Origin: Subtercola boreus
Lineage (GTDB): Bacteria; Actinomycetota; Actinomycetes; Actinomycetales; Microbacteriaceae
Length of the DNA stretch: 64,000 nt
Reading direction: 5' to 3'
Assembly: GCF_003399645.1 (NCBI RefSeq)
Contig: NZ_NBXD01000002.1
Coordinates: 1-64,000 of the forward strand
Both the position numbers and the translations under genes were made by a program. Shown piece by piece: positions 39,754 to 49,661 of this stretch (positions within the stretch are counted from its first letter, which is position 1; each line of letters opens with the position of its first letter). The notes beneath the pieces are model-generated. The model was given only the letters and a program-made list of their open reading frames with translations. It searched no databases and was not told the origin of the DNA.

Positions 39754-41154
39754 TCAGCGGCGACGCAGCCGCTCCGCGAGGTGCGCGTGCAGCTCGGCGA
39801 TCGGCACGCGCTCCTGCTGCATGGTGTCGCGGTCCCGCACGGTCACGGCCGCGTCTTCGAGTGAGTCGAAGTCCACCGTGACGCAGAACGGCGTGCCGAT
39901 CTCGTCGAAACGGCGGTAACGACGTCCGATCGCCTGGGCGTCGTCGAACTCGATGTTCCACTCGCCGGCCAGGTCATCCGCCACCTGCCGTGCGAGCGGC
40001 GACAGGGCCTCGTTGCGGGAGAGCGGCAGCACGGCCACCGTCACGGGCGCCAGGCGCGGGTCGAGGTGCAACACGACGCGCTTGTCGGTTCCGCCCTTGG
40101 CGTTCGGAACCTCCTCTTCGTCGTAGGCATCGACAAGGAAGGCCATCAGGGCGCGGGTCAGACCGAACGACGGCTCGATGACGTACGGGGTGTACCGCTC
40201 CCCGGTCGTCTGGTCGAAGTACGACAGGTCTTTGCCCGAGGCCTCGGAGTGGGTCTTCAGGTCGAAGTCGGTTCGGTTCGCGACGCCCATCAGCTCGCCC
40301 CACTCGCTGCCCGCGAACTCGAATTTGTACTCGATGTCGACGGTGCGCTTCGAGTAGTGCGCCAGCTTCTCGGGGGCGTGCTCGAAGAAACGGATGTTGT
40401 CAGCCGACACCCCCAGGTCGATGAACCAGTTCCAGCACAGGTCCATCCAGGTCTGCTGCCACTGTTCGTCGTCGCCGGGCTTGACGAAGAACTCGATCTC
40501 CATCTGCTCGAACTCGCGCGTGCGGAAGATGAAGTTGCCGGGCGTGATCTCGTTGCGGAACGCCTTGCCGATCTGGCCGATGCCGAACGGCGGCTTCTTG
40601 CGCGACGTCTGCAGCACGGCCGCGAAGTCGGTGAAGATACCCTGCGCCGTCTCGGGGCGGAGGTAGTGCAGCCCGGTCTCGTCGTCGACGACGCCCAGGT
40701 AGGTCTTCATCATTCCCGACATCTGGCGGATGGGCGACCACTGCCCGATCTTCTTCGGGTGCTCCGGGTCGGGAATGTCGTCGAGCCCGTTGGCCGGCGG
40801 ATGCCCGTGCTCGGCCTCGTAGGCCTCGAACAGGTGATCGGCGCGGTACCGTTTGTGCGTCACGAGCGATTCGGTGAGCGGGTCGCTGAAGACCTTCACG
40901 TGGCCGGATGCCTCCCAGACGGGAGTGGGCAGGATGATCGCCGAGTCGAGCCCGACCATGTCGCGGCGCCCGCGCACGAAGGTGTTCCACCACTGGCGCT
41001 TGATGTTCTCCTTGAGCTCCACGCCGAGGGGCCCGTAGTCCCACGCCGAGCGGGTTCCGCCGTAGATGTCGCCCGACGGAAAGACGAACCCTCGGTGCTG
41101 GGCGAGGGCGATGACGGCGTCGAGGCGAGACTGCTCGCGGGGCTCTTGAGCCAT
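39754..41154 (-). CDS. glyS: glycyl-tRNA synthetase (dimeric, eukaryote-like type)
   Basis: A 466-residue class II aminoacyl-tRNA synthetase that charges tRNA-Gly. Motifs: [36 protein letters not shown], motif 2 region [32 protein letters not shown], motif 3 [17 protein letters not shown], and an anticodon-binding domain from about residue 360. Length and single-chain form match the alpha2 enzyme of actinobacteria. No T-box leader was seen upstream. Confidence 0.97.
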   Translation of the reverse strand: MAQEPREQSRLDAVIALAQHRGFVFPSGDIYGGTRSAWDYGPLGVELKENIKRQWWNTFVRGRRDMVGLDSAIILPTPVWEASGHVKVFSDPLTESLVTHKRYRADHLFEAYEAEHGHPPANGLDDIPDPEHPKKIGQWSPIRQMSGMMKTYLGVVDDETGLHYLRPETAQGIFTDFAAVLQTSRKKPPFGIGQIGKAFRNEITPGNFIFRTREFEQMEIEFFVKPGDDEQWQQTWMDLCWNWFIDLGVSADNIRFFEHAPEKLAHYSKRTVDIEYKFEFAGSEWGELMGVANRTDFDLKTHSEASGKDLSYFDQTTGERYTPYVIEPSFGLTRALMAFLVDAYDEEEVPNAKGGTDKRVVLHLDPRLAPVTVAVLPLSRNEALSPLARQVADDLAGEWNIEFDDAQAIGRRYRRFDEIGTPFCVTVDFDSLEDAAVTVRDRDTMQQERVPIAELHAHLAERLRRR

Positions 41155-41292
41155 GGTGGGGTGTTCCCTACGGGTATACGAAAGCTGGAGTGTGCGGCGA
41201 AGACGCCTCGGGTGGCGACTTCGCCTCCAACTCTAACGAACGCGGCGCGTCGGCCCCTGACCCCCGGGGCGTCGGCCGTCGACCCCCGGGTG

Positions 41293-41991
41293 TCAGCCCT
41301 CGACCCGCAGCCCGAGGTGCTCGGCGAAGAGGGGCGCGAAGAGCGAGAGTTGCAGGTCGTCGATGGTCGCTCCCGCCAGCCCCTCGATGCCGTGCAGCCG
41401 ACTGAACTCGCTCGATCGAAGGTCGACGCTGCAGCAGGATGCCCGGGTGACGTCGAGCGTACCGATCCGGCAGTCGACGAAGGCCACCCGCGTCACCCGC
41501 GCATCGGCGAGGTCGAGGTCGGTGATGGTGCAGCCCTCCAGCACCACGTTGCTGAGACGTGAGCCCCGCAGGTTGAGGTAGTCGATCTTGCCACCGGTGA
41601 GGTGCACGGAGTCGAGCTCGCTGTCGAAGAGCTCCGCCGACCCCCAGCGCGGGTTCACGACCCGAACGTCACGCCAGGTCGTGCGCGCCGCCTTCAGCGT
41701 GTGGGCGAACGGCGCCTCGAACACCGTCTCGACGAACCGGCTGCCGCGAAGCTCGGCGTCGGTCAGCGTGACCCCGGTGAAACGGCATTCGAGGAACGAG
41801 CATCCGGTGAGCGCCTCGCCGTCGGCAGCACCGCCCTCATAGTGCTCCCTCTCACGGCTGTCTCCCGCGACCAGTTCGTCGAGCGCCGCCACGGTGAGGC
41901 GGTCGGGCACAATCGGTTCGAAGTCGACCGAGGGCGGCGGCAGCGGCTTCTTCGGGTGGGCGGGCTTCGAATGGGCGGGCTTCGGGGGCAC
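41293..41991 (-). CDS. pentapeptide-repeat protein
   Basis: A 232-residue soluble protein. A Pro/Lys-rich start (KPAHSKPAHPKKPLPPP) leads to a right-handed beta helix of degenerate A(D/N)LXX-type pentapeptides: GCSFLECRFTGVTLTDAELRGSRFVETVF, then SVHLTGGKIDYLNLRGSRLSNVVLEGCTITDLDLADARVTRVAFVDCRIGTLDV. Some members mimic DNA and protect gyrase; no such evidence here. Stands alone, convergent with nothing nearby. Confidence 0.85.
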   Translation of the reverse strand: MPPKPAHSKPAHPKKPLPPPSVDFEPIVPDRLTVAALDELVAGDSREREHYEGGAADGEALTGCSFLECRFTGVTLTDAELRGSRFVETVFEAPFAHTLKAARTTWRDVRVVNPRWGSAELFDSELDSVHLTGGKIDYLNLRGSRLSNVVLEGCTITDLDLADARVTRVAFVDCRIGTLDVTRASCCSVDLRSSEFSRLHGIEGLAGATIDDLQLSLFAPLFAEHLGLRVEG

Positions 41992-42072
41992 ACGGCGAGT
42001 GTAGAGGGCGAAGCCGACATGGGCCGGGGCGCGTTCTACGATGGAGCGTTCGATGACATGTCAGGAGAACGG

Positions 42073-42582
42073 ATGCCTCTGCTCAGGGAACGCGCAACAG
42101 GAGCGGTCGACGCTGCGGCGGCGGGGCGCCTCGCACAGGCGCTGGCGAACATCCCCTCGGCCGACACCGACGCCGCGTCGAGTCCGACGCCGACCCGCGA
42201 TTCAGTCGGGCGGCTGGCATCGGTGAGTGTGGATGAGACGGCCATCCGGGTGCCCACCGAGGTGCGTGACGCCGTACTCGACCTCCTCCAGCGGTTCGCC
42301 GACGGGCAGGCAGTCGTGGTCGGTTCGACGGATTCGCTCCTCACCACCTCGCAGGCCGCAGAGCTGCTCGGCATCTCGGCCACGTACCTCCTGCGCCTCG
42401 CGAACGAGGGCACCCTGCCGGTGGAGTACCGCGGCACCCACCGCCGCTTCCGGCTGGCCGACGTGATGCGGTACCTGGAGTCCGCGCGGGCCGCAAAGGC
42501 CACGAAGGCGGCGGCCGCGGCGGCGGATGCGGCCGCGAAAGCGCCGGCCGCACAGGCAGACCCCGAGCCGACGAGCTCGTAG
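42073..42582 (+). CDS. excisionase-type helix-turn-helix DNA-binding protein
   Basis: A 169-residue protein; ATG chosen because CAGGAGAACGG precedes it. The first 85 residues are mostly helical. A MerR-like excisionase domain follows (SLLTTSQAAELLGISATYLLRLANEGTLPVEYRGTHRRFRLADVMRYLESARAAK), then an Ala/Lys-rich tail. Proteins of this form are often antitoxins paired with PIN toxins, but no partner gene is next to it. Confidence 0.8.
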   Translation: MPLLRERATGAVDAAAAGRLAQALANIPSADTDAASSPTPTRDSVGRLASVSVDETAIRVPTEVRDAVLDLLQRFADGQAVVVGSTDSLLTTSQAAELLGISATYLLRLANEGTLPVEYRGTHRRFRLADVMRYLESARAAKATKAAAAAADAAAKAPAAQADPEPTSS

Positions 42583-42682
42583 GACGAAGCGGGAAGCTCA
42601 GGGCGAGCACCTGCGTTGACGCTCAGGGAGCCAGCGATTCATCCGGAGCCCCGACCACGCACGCACGCCTTAAGGAGCCCTC

Positions 42683-43543
42683 ATGTCACTCGTCGTCACC
42701 GGCGCAACCGGCCAGCTCGGCCGTCTCGTCATCACCAACCTGCTCGCCCGCGGGGTCGACCCCGCCGAGATCGTCGCCGCCGGGAGGAACACCGAGAAAG
42801 TGGCAGCCCTGGAGGGGCTGGGCGTGCGGACAGCGGTCATCGACTTCGCCGACCCCTCGACGCTCGCCTCCGTGTTCGGCCGGGGCGACACCGTTCTGCT
42901 CGTCTCCGGCAGCGACCTCGGCGGGCGTGTCGAGCAGCACCAGAACGTGATCGATGCCGCGAAGGCGGCCGGCGTCTCGCGCATCGTCTACACGAGCGCG
43001 CCCCGCGCCGACTCGACCGATCTGATCCTGGCCCCCGAGCACAAGGCGACCGAGGAGTACCTGCGGGCATCCGGGGCTCCGTTCACCATCCTGCGCAACA
43101 ACTGGTACACCGAGAACTACGCCCAGACGCTCACTCAGGCCGAAGCGACGGGCGTCTATGCGGCCAGTACGGGTGAGGGCCGCGTGGCCAGCGCCTCGCG
43201 CCACGACTACGCCGAGGCCGCGGCTGTCTCGCTCATCACCGACGGTCTCGAAGGCCGCACGTTCGAGCTCTCAGGCGACACCGCCTGGAACGGGACCGAG
43301 TTCGCGGCGACGCTGGCCGAGGTGCTGGGGCGCGACGTACGGTTCGAGTCGCTGTCGACGGAGGCCCACACGGCGGCCCTCCTCGCCGCGGGCCTCGACG
43401 AGGGAACCGCCGGCTTCGTCGCCGGTCTCGATGCGAACATCGCGGCAGGCGCGCTCGACAAGAGCTCCGACGACCTCTCGACCCTCATCGGCCGTCCCAC
43501 CACACCGGCCGTTGACACCCTGCGGGAACTCGCCCGATCCTGA
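42683..43543 (+). CDS. NAD(P)-binding quinone-oxidoreductase-like protein (NmrA/QorB type)
   Basis: A 286-residue atypical SDR. Cofactor motif TGATGQLG near the N-terminus, VIDFADPSTLASVF, LLVSGSD, HQNVIDAAKAAGVSRIVYTSAPRAD and LRNNWYTENY. The set is that of NmrA-like NADPH:quinone oxidoreductase 2. Preceded by TTAAGGAG. 48 nt upstream of a methyltransferase gene on the same strand; co-transcription is possible. Confidence 0.88.
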   Translation: MSLVVTGATGQLGRLVITNLLARGVDPAEIVAAGRNTEKVAALEGLGVRTAVIDFADPSTLASVFGRGDTVLLVSGSDLGGRVEQHQNVIDAAKAAGVSRIVYTSAPRADSTDLILAPEHKATEEYLRASGAPFTILRNNWYTENYAQTLTQAEATGVYAASTGEGRVASASRHDYAEAAAVSLITDGLEGRTFELSGDTAWNGTEFAATLAEVLGRDVRFESLSTEAHTAALLAAGLDEGTAGFVAGLDANIAAGALDKSSDDLSTLIGRPTTPAVDTLRELARS

Positions 43544-43591
43544 CGCGATTGCCTCAGCCTGACGCACACTCGCCCCGTCCTGGAGAACACT

Positions 43592-44344
43592 ATGCAGCGC
43601 GACACCAGTAATGCTCTCTCCTTCGGCAACGCCGTCGCCGCCTACGAACTCGGGAGGCCGAGCTACCCGGCCGCCGCGGTGGAATGGATGCTCGCCCAGC
43701 TCGGCGGCGAGCCGGCGGGCCGCACGTTCGTCGACGTCGGGGCCGGTACGGGCAAGTTCACGGCGGCCCTCCTGCACCGCGGTGCTGAGGTCGTCGCCGT
43801 CGAACCGGATGCGACGATGCGCGCCACGCTCAGCGCGAACCTCCCCGAGGTACGGGCCCTCGAGGGCACGGGCGAGCACCTACCGGTCGGTGATGGCTCA
43901 GCAGACCTCGTGACGTTCGCCCAGGCGTGGCACTGGGTCGACGAGCATGCTGCCTCCGCGGAGATCGCTCGCGCACTGAAGGCGACCGGTGCGCTGGCGC
44001 TGGTCTGGAACATCCGCGACGACCGGGTCGACTGGGTGCAAGAGCTCACCGGCATCATGGGATCGTCGGCCGCCGAAGACTACGACAGCATCGAGCCGCC
44101 ACTCGGCGCACACCTCGAGCGCAGCGCCTACGCGGAGTTCTTCTGGGAGAATCCGCTGACCCGCGACCAGGTGATCGCGATGATCACTTCACGCAGCTAC
44201 ATCATCGCGATGGGCAGCGATGAGCGGGCCGCGCTGCTCGACCGGGTCGAGAAGTTGCTCGACGAGCATCCTCACCTCGCCCACCGAACCGTCTACCCGA
44301 TGCCGTACGTGACGCGGATGACGATCGCGCGACCACTCAGATGA
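43592..44344 (+). CDS. class I SAM-dependent methyltransferase
   Basis: A 250-residue methyltransferase. SAM motif I TFVDVGAGTGKFTAALL, acidic loop VVAVEPDATMRATL, motif ALEGTGEHLPVGDGSADLVTFAQAWHWVD and VWNIRDDRVDWVQEL. The N-terminal FGNAVAAYELGRPSYP is common to the methyltransferase_11 group. Substrate unknown. Confidence 0.88.
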   Translation: MQRDTSNALSFGNAVAAYELGRPSYPAAAVEWMLAQLGGEPAGRTFVDVGAGTGKFTAALLHRGAEVVAVEPDATMRATLSANLPEVRALEGTGEHLPVGDGSADLVTFAQAWHWVDEHAASAEIARALKATGALALVWNIRDDRVDWVQELTGIMGSSAAEDYDSIEPPLGAHLERSAYAEFFWENPLTRDQVIAMITSRSYIIAMGSDERAALLDRVEKLLDEHPHLAHRTVYPMPYVTRMTIARPLR

Positions 44345-44390
44345 CCGTCATCCCGCCCAGCCCGCGACAGTCACCGAATCGGCCCGACGA

Positions 44391-44609
44391 TCACTTGAAG
44401 CGCTTCTCGGCCTTCTTCGCTGCCTTCTTGGAAGCCTTCTTGGCGTTGGCGACGGCGCGCTTGCGGGCCTTCTTCACCTTGGGGTCGTTCCAGAAGTTGT
44501 TGACTGTGGAAGAGATCTCCTTGTACCGCGCCTTACCGGCCTTTGCGCCGAGGGTGTACGCGAGGAAGGCGACGAGCGCCAGGAATACGAAACCGACTTT
44601 GTTCTTCAT
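44391..44609 (-). CDS. small YtxH-like membrane protein
   Basis: A 72-residue protein with one N-terminal membrane segment (VGFVFLALVAFLAYTLGAKAG) and a very Lys/Ala-rich helical tail (KKARKRAVANAKKASKKAAKKAEKRF). The positive tail would face the cytoplasm. Similar short proteins are widespread in Microbacteriaceae. Function unknown. Confidence 0.75.
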   Translation of the reverse strand: MKNKVGFVFLALVAFLAYTLGAKAGKARYKEISSTVNNFWNDPKVKKARKRAVANAKKASKKAAKKAEKRFK

Positions 44610-44683
44610 GCGTCATGTCTAGCACTCCGGTCTGCACGCACGCAGGTCGCGGCAGAACGCTTGACGCCCGGGCCGCCTGAACG

Positions 44684-45166
44684 CTAGGCGCCGCGCGCCT
44701 GGAACCTGTTCTCCGGGTCGAGCTTCTCGAGCAGAGTACCCATGATGCGGTCGAGGTCGTTCACGTCGTCTGCGGAGAGCGGCGAGATGACGTTCGCGAG
44801 AACCGTGCCCACGTGACCGGGCGCGGTGTGCATGACTTTCTTTCGACCGGCGGCTGTGAGGGAGGCATTGGTCGCGCGACGATCCTCCGCGCAGGGCGAG
44901 CGGAGGATGTAGCCGCGCTGCTCCAACCGCGAGACGACGTGCGAGAGCCGGGGCAGGGTGGAGTTCGTCAGCGAGGCGAGGGCGGTCATCCGCAGCGTCT
45001 CATCGGGCGCCTCCGAGAGCATCGCGAGGGAGAAGTACTCGAAGTGCGTCAGGTCGGCGTCGCGTTGCAGTTGGGAGTCCAGAACCCCGGGAAGCAGCTC
45101 GACGACGGCGATGAACTTCTTCCAGGCGCTCAATTCGGCCGGGGAGAGCCAGCGCTGATCGGTCAT
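44684..45166 (-). CDS. MarR-family transcriptional regulator
   Basis: A 160-residue winged-helix protein. LSPAELSAWKKFIAVVELLPGVLDSQLQRDADLTHFEYFSLAMLSEAPDETLRMTALASLTNSTLPRLSHVVSRLEQRGYILRSPCAEDRRATNASLTAAGRKKV shows the complete MarR domain, with the DRR wing. Isolated gene; the target is not evident. The neighbours are an alpha/beta hydrolase (same strand) and a small membrane protein. Confidence 0.9.
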   Translation of the reverse strand: MTDQRWLSPAELSAWKKFIAVVELLPGVLDSQLQRDADLTHFEYFSLAMLSEAPDETLRMTALASLTNSTLPRLSHVVSRLEQRGYILRSPCAEDRRATNASLTAAGRKKVMHTAPGHVGTVLANVISPLSADDVNDLDRIMGTLLEKLDPENRFQARGA

Positions 45167-45242
45167 GGCAGCATCCTAACCCCAATGCTTGACGCAACAA
45201 CCTTCCGCCACCCGAGGAAGGGGCGTGAGAACACGCCGGGAC

Positions 45243-46073
45243 TCAGCCGAGGAACGCTGCGGCCCGGTCACCCCAGCCCCGAACATCCTGCAGCGTCGAC
45301 GACACCACGAGCTCGGAGTTCGGCAGGAGTTCGGCGAGCTTCTCGGCCGTCGACACCGGATGCGCGGGGTCGCCCGCCCACGCCAGAATGAGCGTCGGCT
45401 GGATGATCTCGGCGAGCGCCTCGAACGACGGAAGATCGGACTCGGCCGCACCTCGGAGCACGGTCGGCAGCAGTCGCATCGAGACGTCCGGAACCCCCGG
45501 ATAGTTCGGCAGCTCGGCGAACAACTCCGGCAGCGGCGCCGACGCGAACATCGCCATCAGCGCCGCTTCGGCCTCCTCGGCGCTCGGATACCGCTCGATC
45601 GTGTCGGCCATCATCGTGTAGATCGAGGCCTGGCCGGCGCGCGTCTGCCAGGCGGTGGGCGGGGCGGTCAACACCAGGCGGTCGAATCGACCGGGCAGGT
45701 GGGCGGCCGCGTGCAGCAGCGTTCCCGTACCCATCGAGAGACCGATGCCCGAGACCGGCGCGTCGGGTGAGAATCGATCGGCCACGGCGAGCAGGTCGAG
45801 CGCCAGCTCGGTCCAGACGAAATCCTCGACCTGCGGCGCGTCACCCGCACCCGACTCTCCGTGGCCGCGGGCGTCGTAGGAGAGGAGCCGCCGCCGGCCC
45901 GTCTCGCCGACGGCCCGATAGTCGCCGAGGGTCGACGAGATCGCGCTGGCACGACTCGAAGTGAGGCCGTGCGCGTTGATCACGAGGGGCAGGCTGTCGC
46001 CGCCGGTATCGGTGTACGCCAGGCGCGCGCCGCGCACATCGAGCGTGGACTGAGTCTCGGGAGGGAGGGCCAT
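45243..46073 (-). CDS. alpha/beta hydrolase
   Basis: A 276-residue hydrolase. LVINAHGLTSSRASAISS (oxyanion), LLSYDARGHGESG, nucleophile elbow GLSMGTG, and late acidic and basic segments LILAWAGDPAHPVSTAEKLAELL (Asp, His region). Substrate unknown; similar proteins are often esterases or haloperoxidase-like enzymes. About 75 nt upstream of the MarR gene on the same strand, possibly co-transcribed. Confidence 0.85.
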   Translation of the reverse strand: MALPPETQSTLDVRGARLAYTDTGGDSLPLVINAHGLTSSRASAISSTLGDYRAVGETGRRRLLSYDARGHGESGAGDAPQVEDFVWTELALDLLAVADRFSPDAPVSGIGLSMGTGTLLHAAAHLPGRFDRLVLTAPPTAWQTRAGQASIYTMMADTIERYPSAEEAEAALMAMFASAPLPELFAELPNYPGVPDVSMRLLPTVLRGAAESDLPSFEALAEIIQPTLILAWAGDPAHPVSTAEKLAELLPNSELVVSSTLQDVRGWGDRAAAFLG

Positions 46074-46165
46074 GATCTCCAGTATCGACCCTCTTCCCTG
46101 TCAAGGGTCCGGTGCATTCTGCGGTGCTTCGTCGGGCTCCGGATGCTCGCCTCTAGTGTTGTCGT

Positions 46166-47293
46166 ATGCCAGCCGAGATGATCGACCAGCCCACCGCCCC
46201 CAGCCGCCCGAGCCTTCGCGACATGCTCACCGACAAATTCGGACAGGTCGCCCTGCGCAGCGGCCAGATCATCGTCGTGCTCGTGCTCGCCGCCGCGGTG
46301 GTGTTCGCGCTGGTGCAGCTGAAGCTCGTGGTGATCCCGGTGCTCATTGCGCTCATTCTGGCCTCCGCGCTCAGCCCGGTGATCACGGTGATGCGCAAGC
46401 ACGTGTCGGCAGGGCTGGCGACCTGGATCACGCTCGTCGCGGGCATCCTGATCTTCGGCGGCATCATCGCTCTCATCGTTTTCGCGGTCGAGGGCCAGTG
46501 GAACGACCTGTCGACGTCGGCCGTCGAGGGGGTCAACCAGTTGCAGCAGTTCGTGCAGGGCCCTCCGTTCAACGTCGGACAGGAGCAGTTCACGTCCGCG
46601 CGTGACGCGGTGGTTGGCTTTCTGACGAGCAGCCAGTTCGGCACCGGCGCCATAGCGAGTGTCTCGGCGGCGGGCTCGGTGATCACCGGGGCGGTTCTCG
46701 CCATCGTCATCCTCTTCTTCTTCCTCAAAGACGGCGACCGCATCTGGGCGTTCTTCCTCCGCCCGTTCCACGGCTACCGGCACGATCGCGGAGTGCGCAT
46801 CGGGCGCACCGCCGTCAAGACCTTCGGCGGCTACGTGCGCGGCACGGCGATCGTGGCGTTCGTCGACGCGGTCTGCATCGGGGCGGGCGCTGCCGTGCTC
46901 GGGGTGCCGCTGGCGCTGCCGTTGGCTGTCATCGTGTTCCTCACGGCCTTCATCCCGATCATCGGAGCGACGTTGGCCGGGGTGCTCGCCGCCCTCGTGG
47001 CGCTGGTGGCGAACGGGCCGTTCATCGCGCTGATCGTGATCCTGATCGTCGTCGCCGTGAACCAGCTCGAGGGCAACCTGCTGCAGCCCGTCGTGATGGC
47101 GAACTCGCTGAAGCTGCATCCACTGGTCATTCTCGTCGCGCTGACCGCGGGCACCATCCTCGGCGGCATCGTCGGGGCCGTGCTCGCGGTGCCGATCGCG
47201 GCGGTCGCCTGGGCGACCATCAAGGTGTGGAACCACGCCGAGCGCCCAGCGCCCGCCGACCCGGAGCCCGAGAAGGAGCCAGCGGAGGCCTGA
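46166..47293 (+). CDS. AI-2E family (PerM-like) membrane transporter
   Basis: A 375-residue protein of the UPF0118/AI-2E family. Two N-terminal segments (IIVVLVLAAAVVFALVQLKLVVIPVLIALILASALSPV), a soluble loop, and a C-terminal bundle with FGGYVRGTAIVAFVDAVCIG, IVFLTAFIPIIGATLAGVLAALVAL, and VAVNQLEGNLLQPVVMANSLKLHPLVILVALTAGT, the family signature. Members export small molecules or act in ion homeostasis; the substrate is unknown. Confidence 0.9.
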   Translation: MPAEMIDQPTAPSRPSLRDMLTDKFGQVALRSGQIIVVLVLAAAVVFALVQLKLVVIPVLIALILASALSPVITVMRKHVSAGLATWITLVAGILIFGGIIALIVFAVEGQWNDLSTSAVEGVNQLQQFVQGPPFNVGQEQFTSARDAVVGFLTSSQFGTGAIASVSAAGSVITGAVLAIVILFFFLKDGDRIWAFFLRPFHGYRHDRGVRIGRTAVKTFGGYVRGTAIVAFVDAVCIGAGAAVLGVPLALPLAVIVFLTAFIPIIGATLAGVLAALVALVANGPFIALIVILIVVAVNQLEGNLLQPVVMANSLKLHPLVILVALTAGTILGGIVGAVLAVPIAAVAWATIKVWNHAERPAPADPEPEKEPAEA

Positions 47294-47380
47294 CCCGCCG
47301 CGGCACGCGCGTTCCGACGGACATGCAATGCGCACCTCGCACTCGTGTTTCTCCCAGTGGGCAGGCCTAGTTTTGGGCAC

Positions 47381-47722
47381 ATGACAACCGCCTGGCAGAG
47401 AAGCATCGACGAGGGAAGTTCAGCGAGACATCCGTTCCGGCTGTGGCTCGCCCGGCGCCGGGCGTTCATCGAGCTCCATCCCCGCCTTCGCCTCTCCTAC
47501 CTCGTCGCGGTCGCGGCGGTCGGCATCACGATCGTGCTGGTGGGTATCGTGCTCATTCCGCTGCCGGGTCCGGGCTGGCTGATCGTGTTCCTCGGGTTCG
47601 CGGTGCTCGGCACCGAGTTCGCCGCCGCGCGGCGGGTCAACGCCTTCCTGCGCCGGATGCTCGGCAGGGCATCCGCGTGGTGGCGACGTCGGCGCGAGCA
47701 GCGCAAGGCCCGCACGGCCTGA
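47381..47722 (+). CDS. TIGR02611-family small membrane protein
   Basis: A 113-residue protein from MTTAWQRS. Basic N-terminus with LWLARRRAFIELHPRLRLSYLVAVAAVGITIVLVGIVLIPLPGPGWLIVFLGFAVLGTEFAAARRVN, the family core of two membrane segments around PLPGPGW. A long Arg-rich helix ends the protein. Function unknown; common in actinobacteria. Confidence 0.88.
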   Translation: MTTAWQRSIDEGSSARHPFRLWLARRRAFIELHPRLRLSYLVAVAAVGITIVLVGIVLIPLPGPGWLIVFLGFAVLGTEFAAARRVNAFLRRMLGRASAWWRRRREQRKARTA

Positions 47723-47831
47723 CCCCGCTTCGGGCGGGGGCTCTGTTCCACCAGGACGGAGCTCCGCCAGATCGCATCTCCAGGGTGCTCCACATCGGCT
47801 GAGCTCCGGTCGAGTGGTCGACGGCCGGGGC

Positions 47832-48530
47832 CTACCCGCGCCGGAGGGTCGGGCGCATCGAGAGCGTCTCGATCGTTCCGCCCGGGGGCAGGTCGACCAC
47901 GCTACGCACGGCTGCGGCCACCGACTCCGGCGCCAGGTACAGCCGCGTGTCGTACTCGTCGCCCTCAGCCGCGACCTTGGCCCGCTGCATCGCTGTGTCT
48001 GTGCGCCCCGGATGCACGCTCGACACCCTGACGCCGTGAAGGCGTTCCTCCTCCCGCAGTGCATCGGTGAAGGCGCGGAGGGCGAACTTCGAGGCGGCGT
48101 ACACCGCTCCGCCCGGGGTGCTGCTGAAGCCGGATCCGCTGTTGATCGTGACGACGAGCCCGGATGCCGCACGGAGCGCCGGGAGCGCCAGCCGCGTGAG
48201 TTCGGCGACCGCGAACACGTTCGCGGCGAAAACGGTCTCCCAGGTCTCGCGTTCGGTGTGTTCGACGGTCGATCCGGCTTCCACCCCCGCGGAGTGCACC
48301 AGCACGTCGAGCGAGGCGGGCAGAGGTGGGATCGGACCCTGCACCAGGTCGCCGGCGAACGGTTCGGCCGACGGCAGCGACCCGACGAGCTCGTCGATGC
48401 GTGCACGGTTGCGGCCACCGACCAGAACGTGGTGGGTGCGGCCGAGGTCGATCGCGATTGCGCGGCCGATGCCGCTCGTTGCGCCCGTGACGAGGGCGGT
48501 GGGGCGCGCGGTGGGGCGAGCGGTGGTCAT
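47832..48530 (-). CDS. SDR-family oxidoreductase
   Basis: A 232-residue classical short-chain dehydrogenase. TGATSGIG cofactor motif, VLVHSAG in place of NNAG, catalytic Ser in TINSGSG and YAASK box (Tyr, Lys). The repeated RPTARPTA at the N-terminus precedes the first strand. Substrate unknown. Its upstream side carries a low-complexity GC repeat. Confidence 0.88.
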   Translation of the reverse strand: MTTARPTARPTALVTGATSGIGRAIAIDLGRTHHVLVGGRNRARIDELVGSLPSAEPFAGDLVQGPIPPLPASLDVLVHSAGVEAGSTVEHTERETWETVFAANVFAVAELTRLALPALRAASGLVVTINSGSGFSSTPGGAVYAASKFALRAFTDALREEERLHGVRVSSVHPGRTDTAMQRAKVAAEGDEYDTRLYLAPESVAAAVRSVVDLPPGGTIETLSMRPTLRRG

Positions 48531-48552
48531 GCCGCGAGCCTAGCCGCGTGGC

Positions 48553-48690
48553 GGCTCTGCGCGGTGCGGTGCGGTGCGGTGGGGCTCTGCGCGGTGGGGT
48601 GCGGCGCGGCGCCGCGTGGCGGCTCTGCGCGGCGCGGCTCTGCGCGGTGGGGTGCAGTGCGGCCGGGCGCAGCGCGGCGTAGCGCGGCGA
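48553..48690. repeat. low-complexity GC repeat with four GGCTCTGC units
   Basis: GGCTCTGC recurs at 48553, 48583, 48621 and 48636 within GCGGTG/GCGGCG runs. The stretch fills the gap between the SDR start and the stop of the DUF429 gene. It is irregular; slipped-strand expansion is likely. No gene is supported here. Confidence 0.6.
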
Positions 48691-48699
48691 CCGGGGTGC

Positions 48700-49545
48700 T
48701 CAGCGACCGGCGAGCGAGTCGACGGTGCCGTTGGGGAGGGCGACCCACCCCTCGCGGCGAGCGCGGGCGAGCATCCGTTCGTCGGGGGCGTCGTATGCTC
48801 CGAGGGCTGCTGCGCGCGTCGCAAGGGCGGCGATCACCGCGTCGAACGCATCGGTCGAGGAGTGCATGAGGGCGCCGAACGCCCCCACCTCGAGCCAGGG
48901 CGCGGCCGCCAGCACCTCTGTCACGAGCTCGGAGCGCCGCCGGGCATCCGTTCGATAGTTGGTCGTGACGAAGCCCCAGAGCCTGAGCGAGGCGCCCGGG
49001 TAGATCTCGACCACCCGGCCGGCGCCCGAACGGTCGACCGGGATGCCTCGCTCCGCGATGCGCGCGAGCAGGCCCGCACAGCGCATGGCGGTCAGCCCGA
49101 GGCGGTCGGTTGAGACGCTGAGGGGCCAGCGCCCGGTTCGGGCGCGCACCCGGCGGTCTGTCTCACGGTAGGCCAGGCTGCGGCGCCAGTCCATCCCGCC
49201 GTCGCTCGAGGGGTCGAGGGGCCGTTCGTCGCGGTGCGCGACCACGAAGTCGACGAATTCGTCGGGCCAGCCGAGGGCGCAGTCGATGCCGAGCTTGTCG
49301 ACTCTCGTGGCCGTCTCGGCGATGAGGTCGTCGCCGACGCCCAGGGTGAGGGCGGTGAGGGTCGCGCGCTGGGCGGTCATCGAGTCGCCTGGCGCAGGTT
49401 CCTCCGTACCGGCGTCCACCGCTCCGGGGGTCGCCGTGGTCGCGCCGTCGGCCGGGGCGGCCACGGTAACCGCGTCGCTCCACTCGATGATGGCGAGCGC
49501 CGTGCCCTTCGCCTCCGCCGCGAGGTCGACTCCGGCGGTGATCAT
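48700..49545 (-). CDS. DUF429 domain protein
   Basis: A 281-residue protein with the predicted RNase H-like DUF429 fold. [19 protein letters not shown] near the N-terminus, [66 protein letters not shown], and [23 protein letters not shown]. Acidic residues in these boxes fit a nuclease-like site, but no activity is known for the family. An Ala/Thr/Pro-rich insertion occurs at about residues 30-55. Confidence 0.85.
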   Translation of the reverse strand: MITAGVDLAAEAKGTALAIIEWSDAVTVAAPADGATTATPGAVDAGTEEPAPGDSMTAQRATLTALTLGVGDDLIAETATRVDKLGIDCALGWPDEFVDFVVAHRDERPLDPSSDGGMDWRRSLAYRETDRRVRARTGRWPLSVSTDRLGLTAMRCAGLLARIAERGIPVDRSGAGRVVEIYPGASLRLWGFVTTNYRTDARRRSELVTEVLAAAPWLEVGAFGALMHSSTDAFDAVIAALATRAAALGAYDAPDERMLARARREGWVALPNGTVDSLAGR

Positions 49546-49661
49546 GCCAGCAGCGTAGCAAGACGCGCCGAGCGCTTCGGTCGCGGGGTGCCGGAGTGTT
49601 TCGCGCTTCGCCCTCAGCGCAACCCGTGGCATCCGGTGTTCGTCCGACGGATGATGGAAGC

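Noticed and set aside
39754-41154. T-box riboswitch for glycyl-tRNA synthetase
   Set aside because: The 140 bases upstream of the gene contain no T-box sequence or specifier stem that I can recognise.
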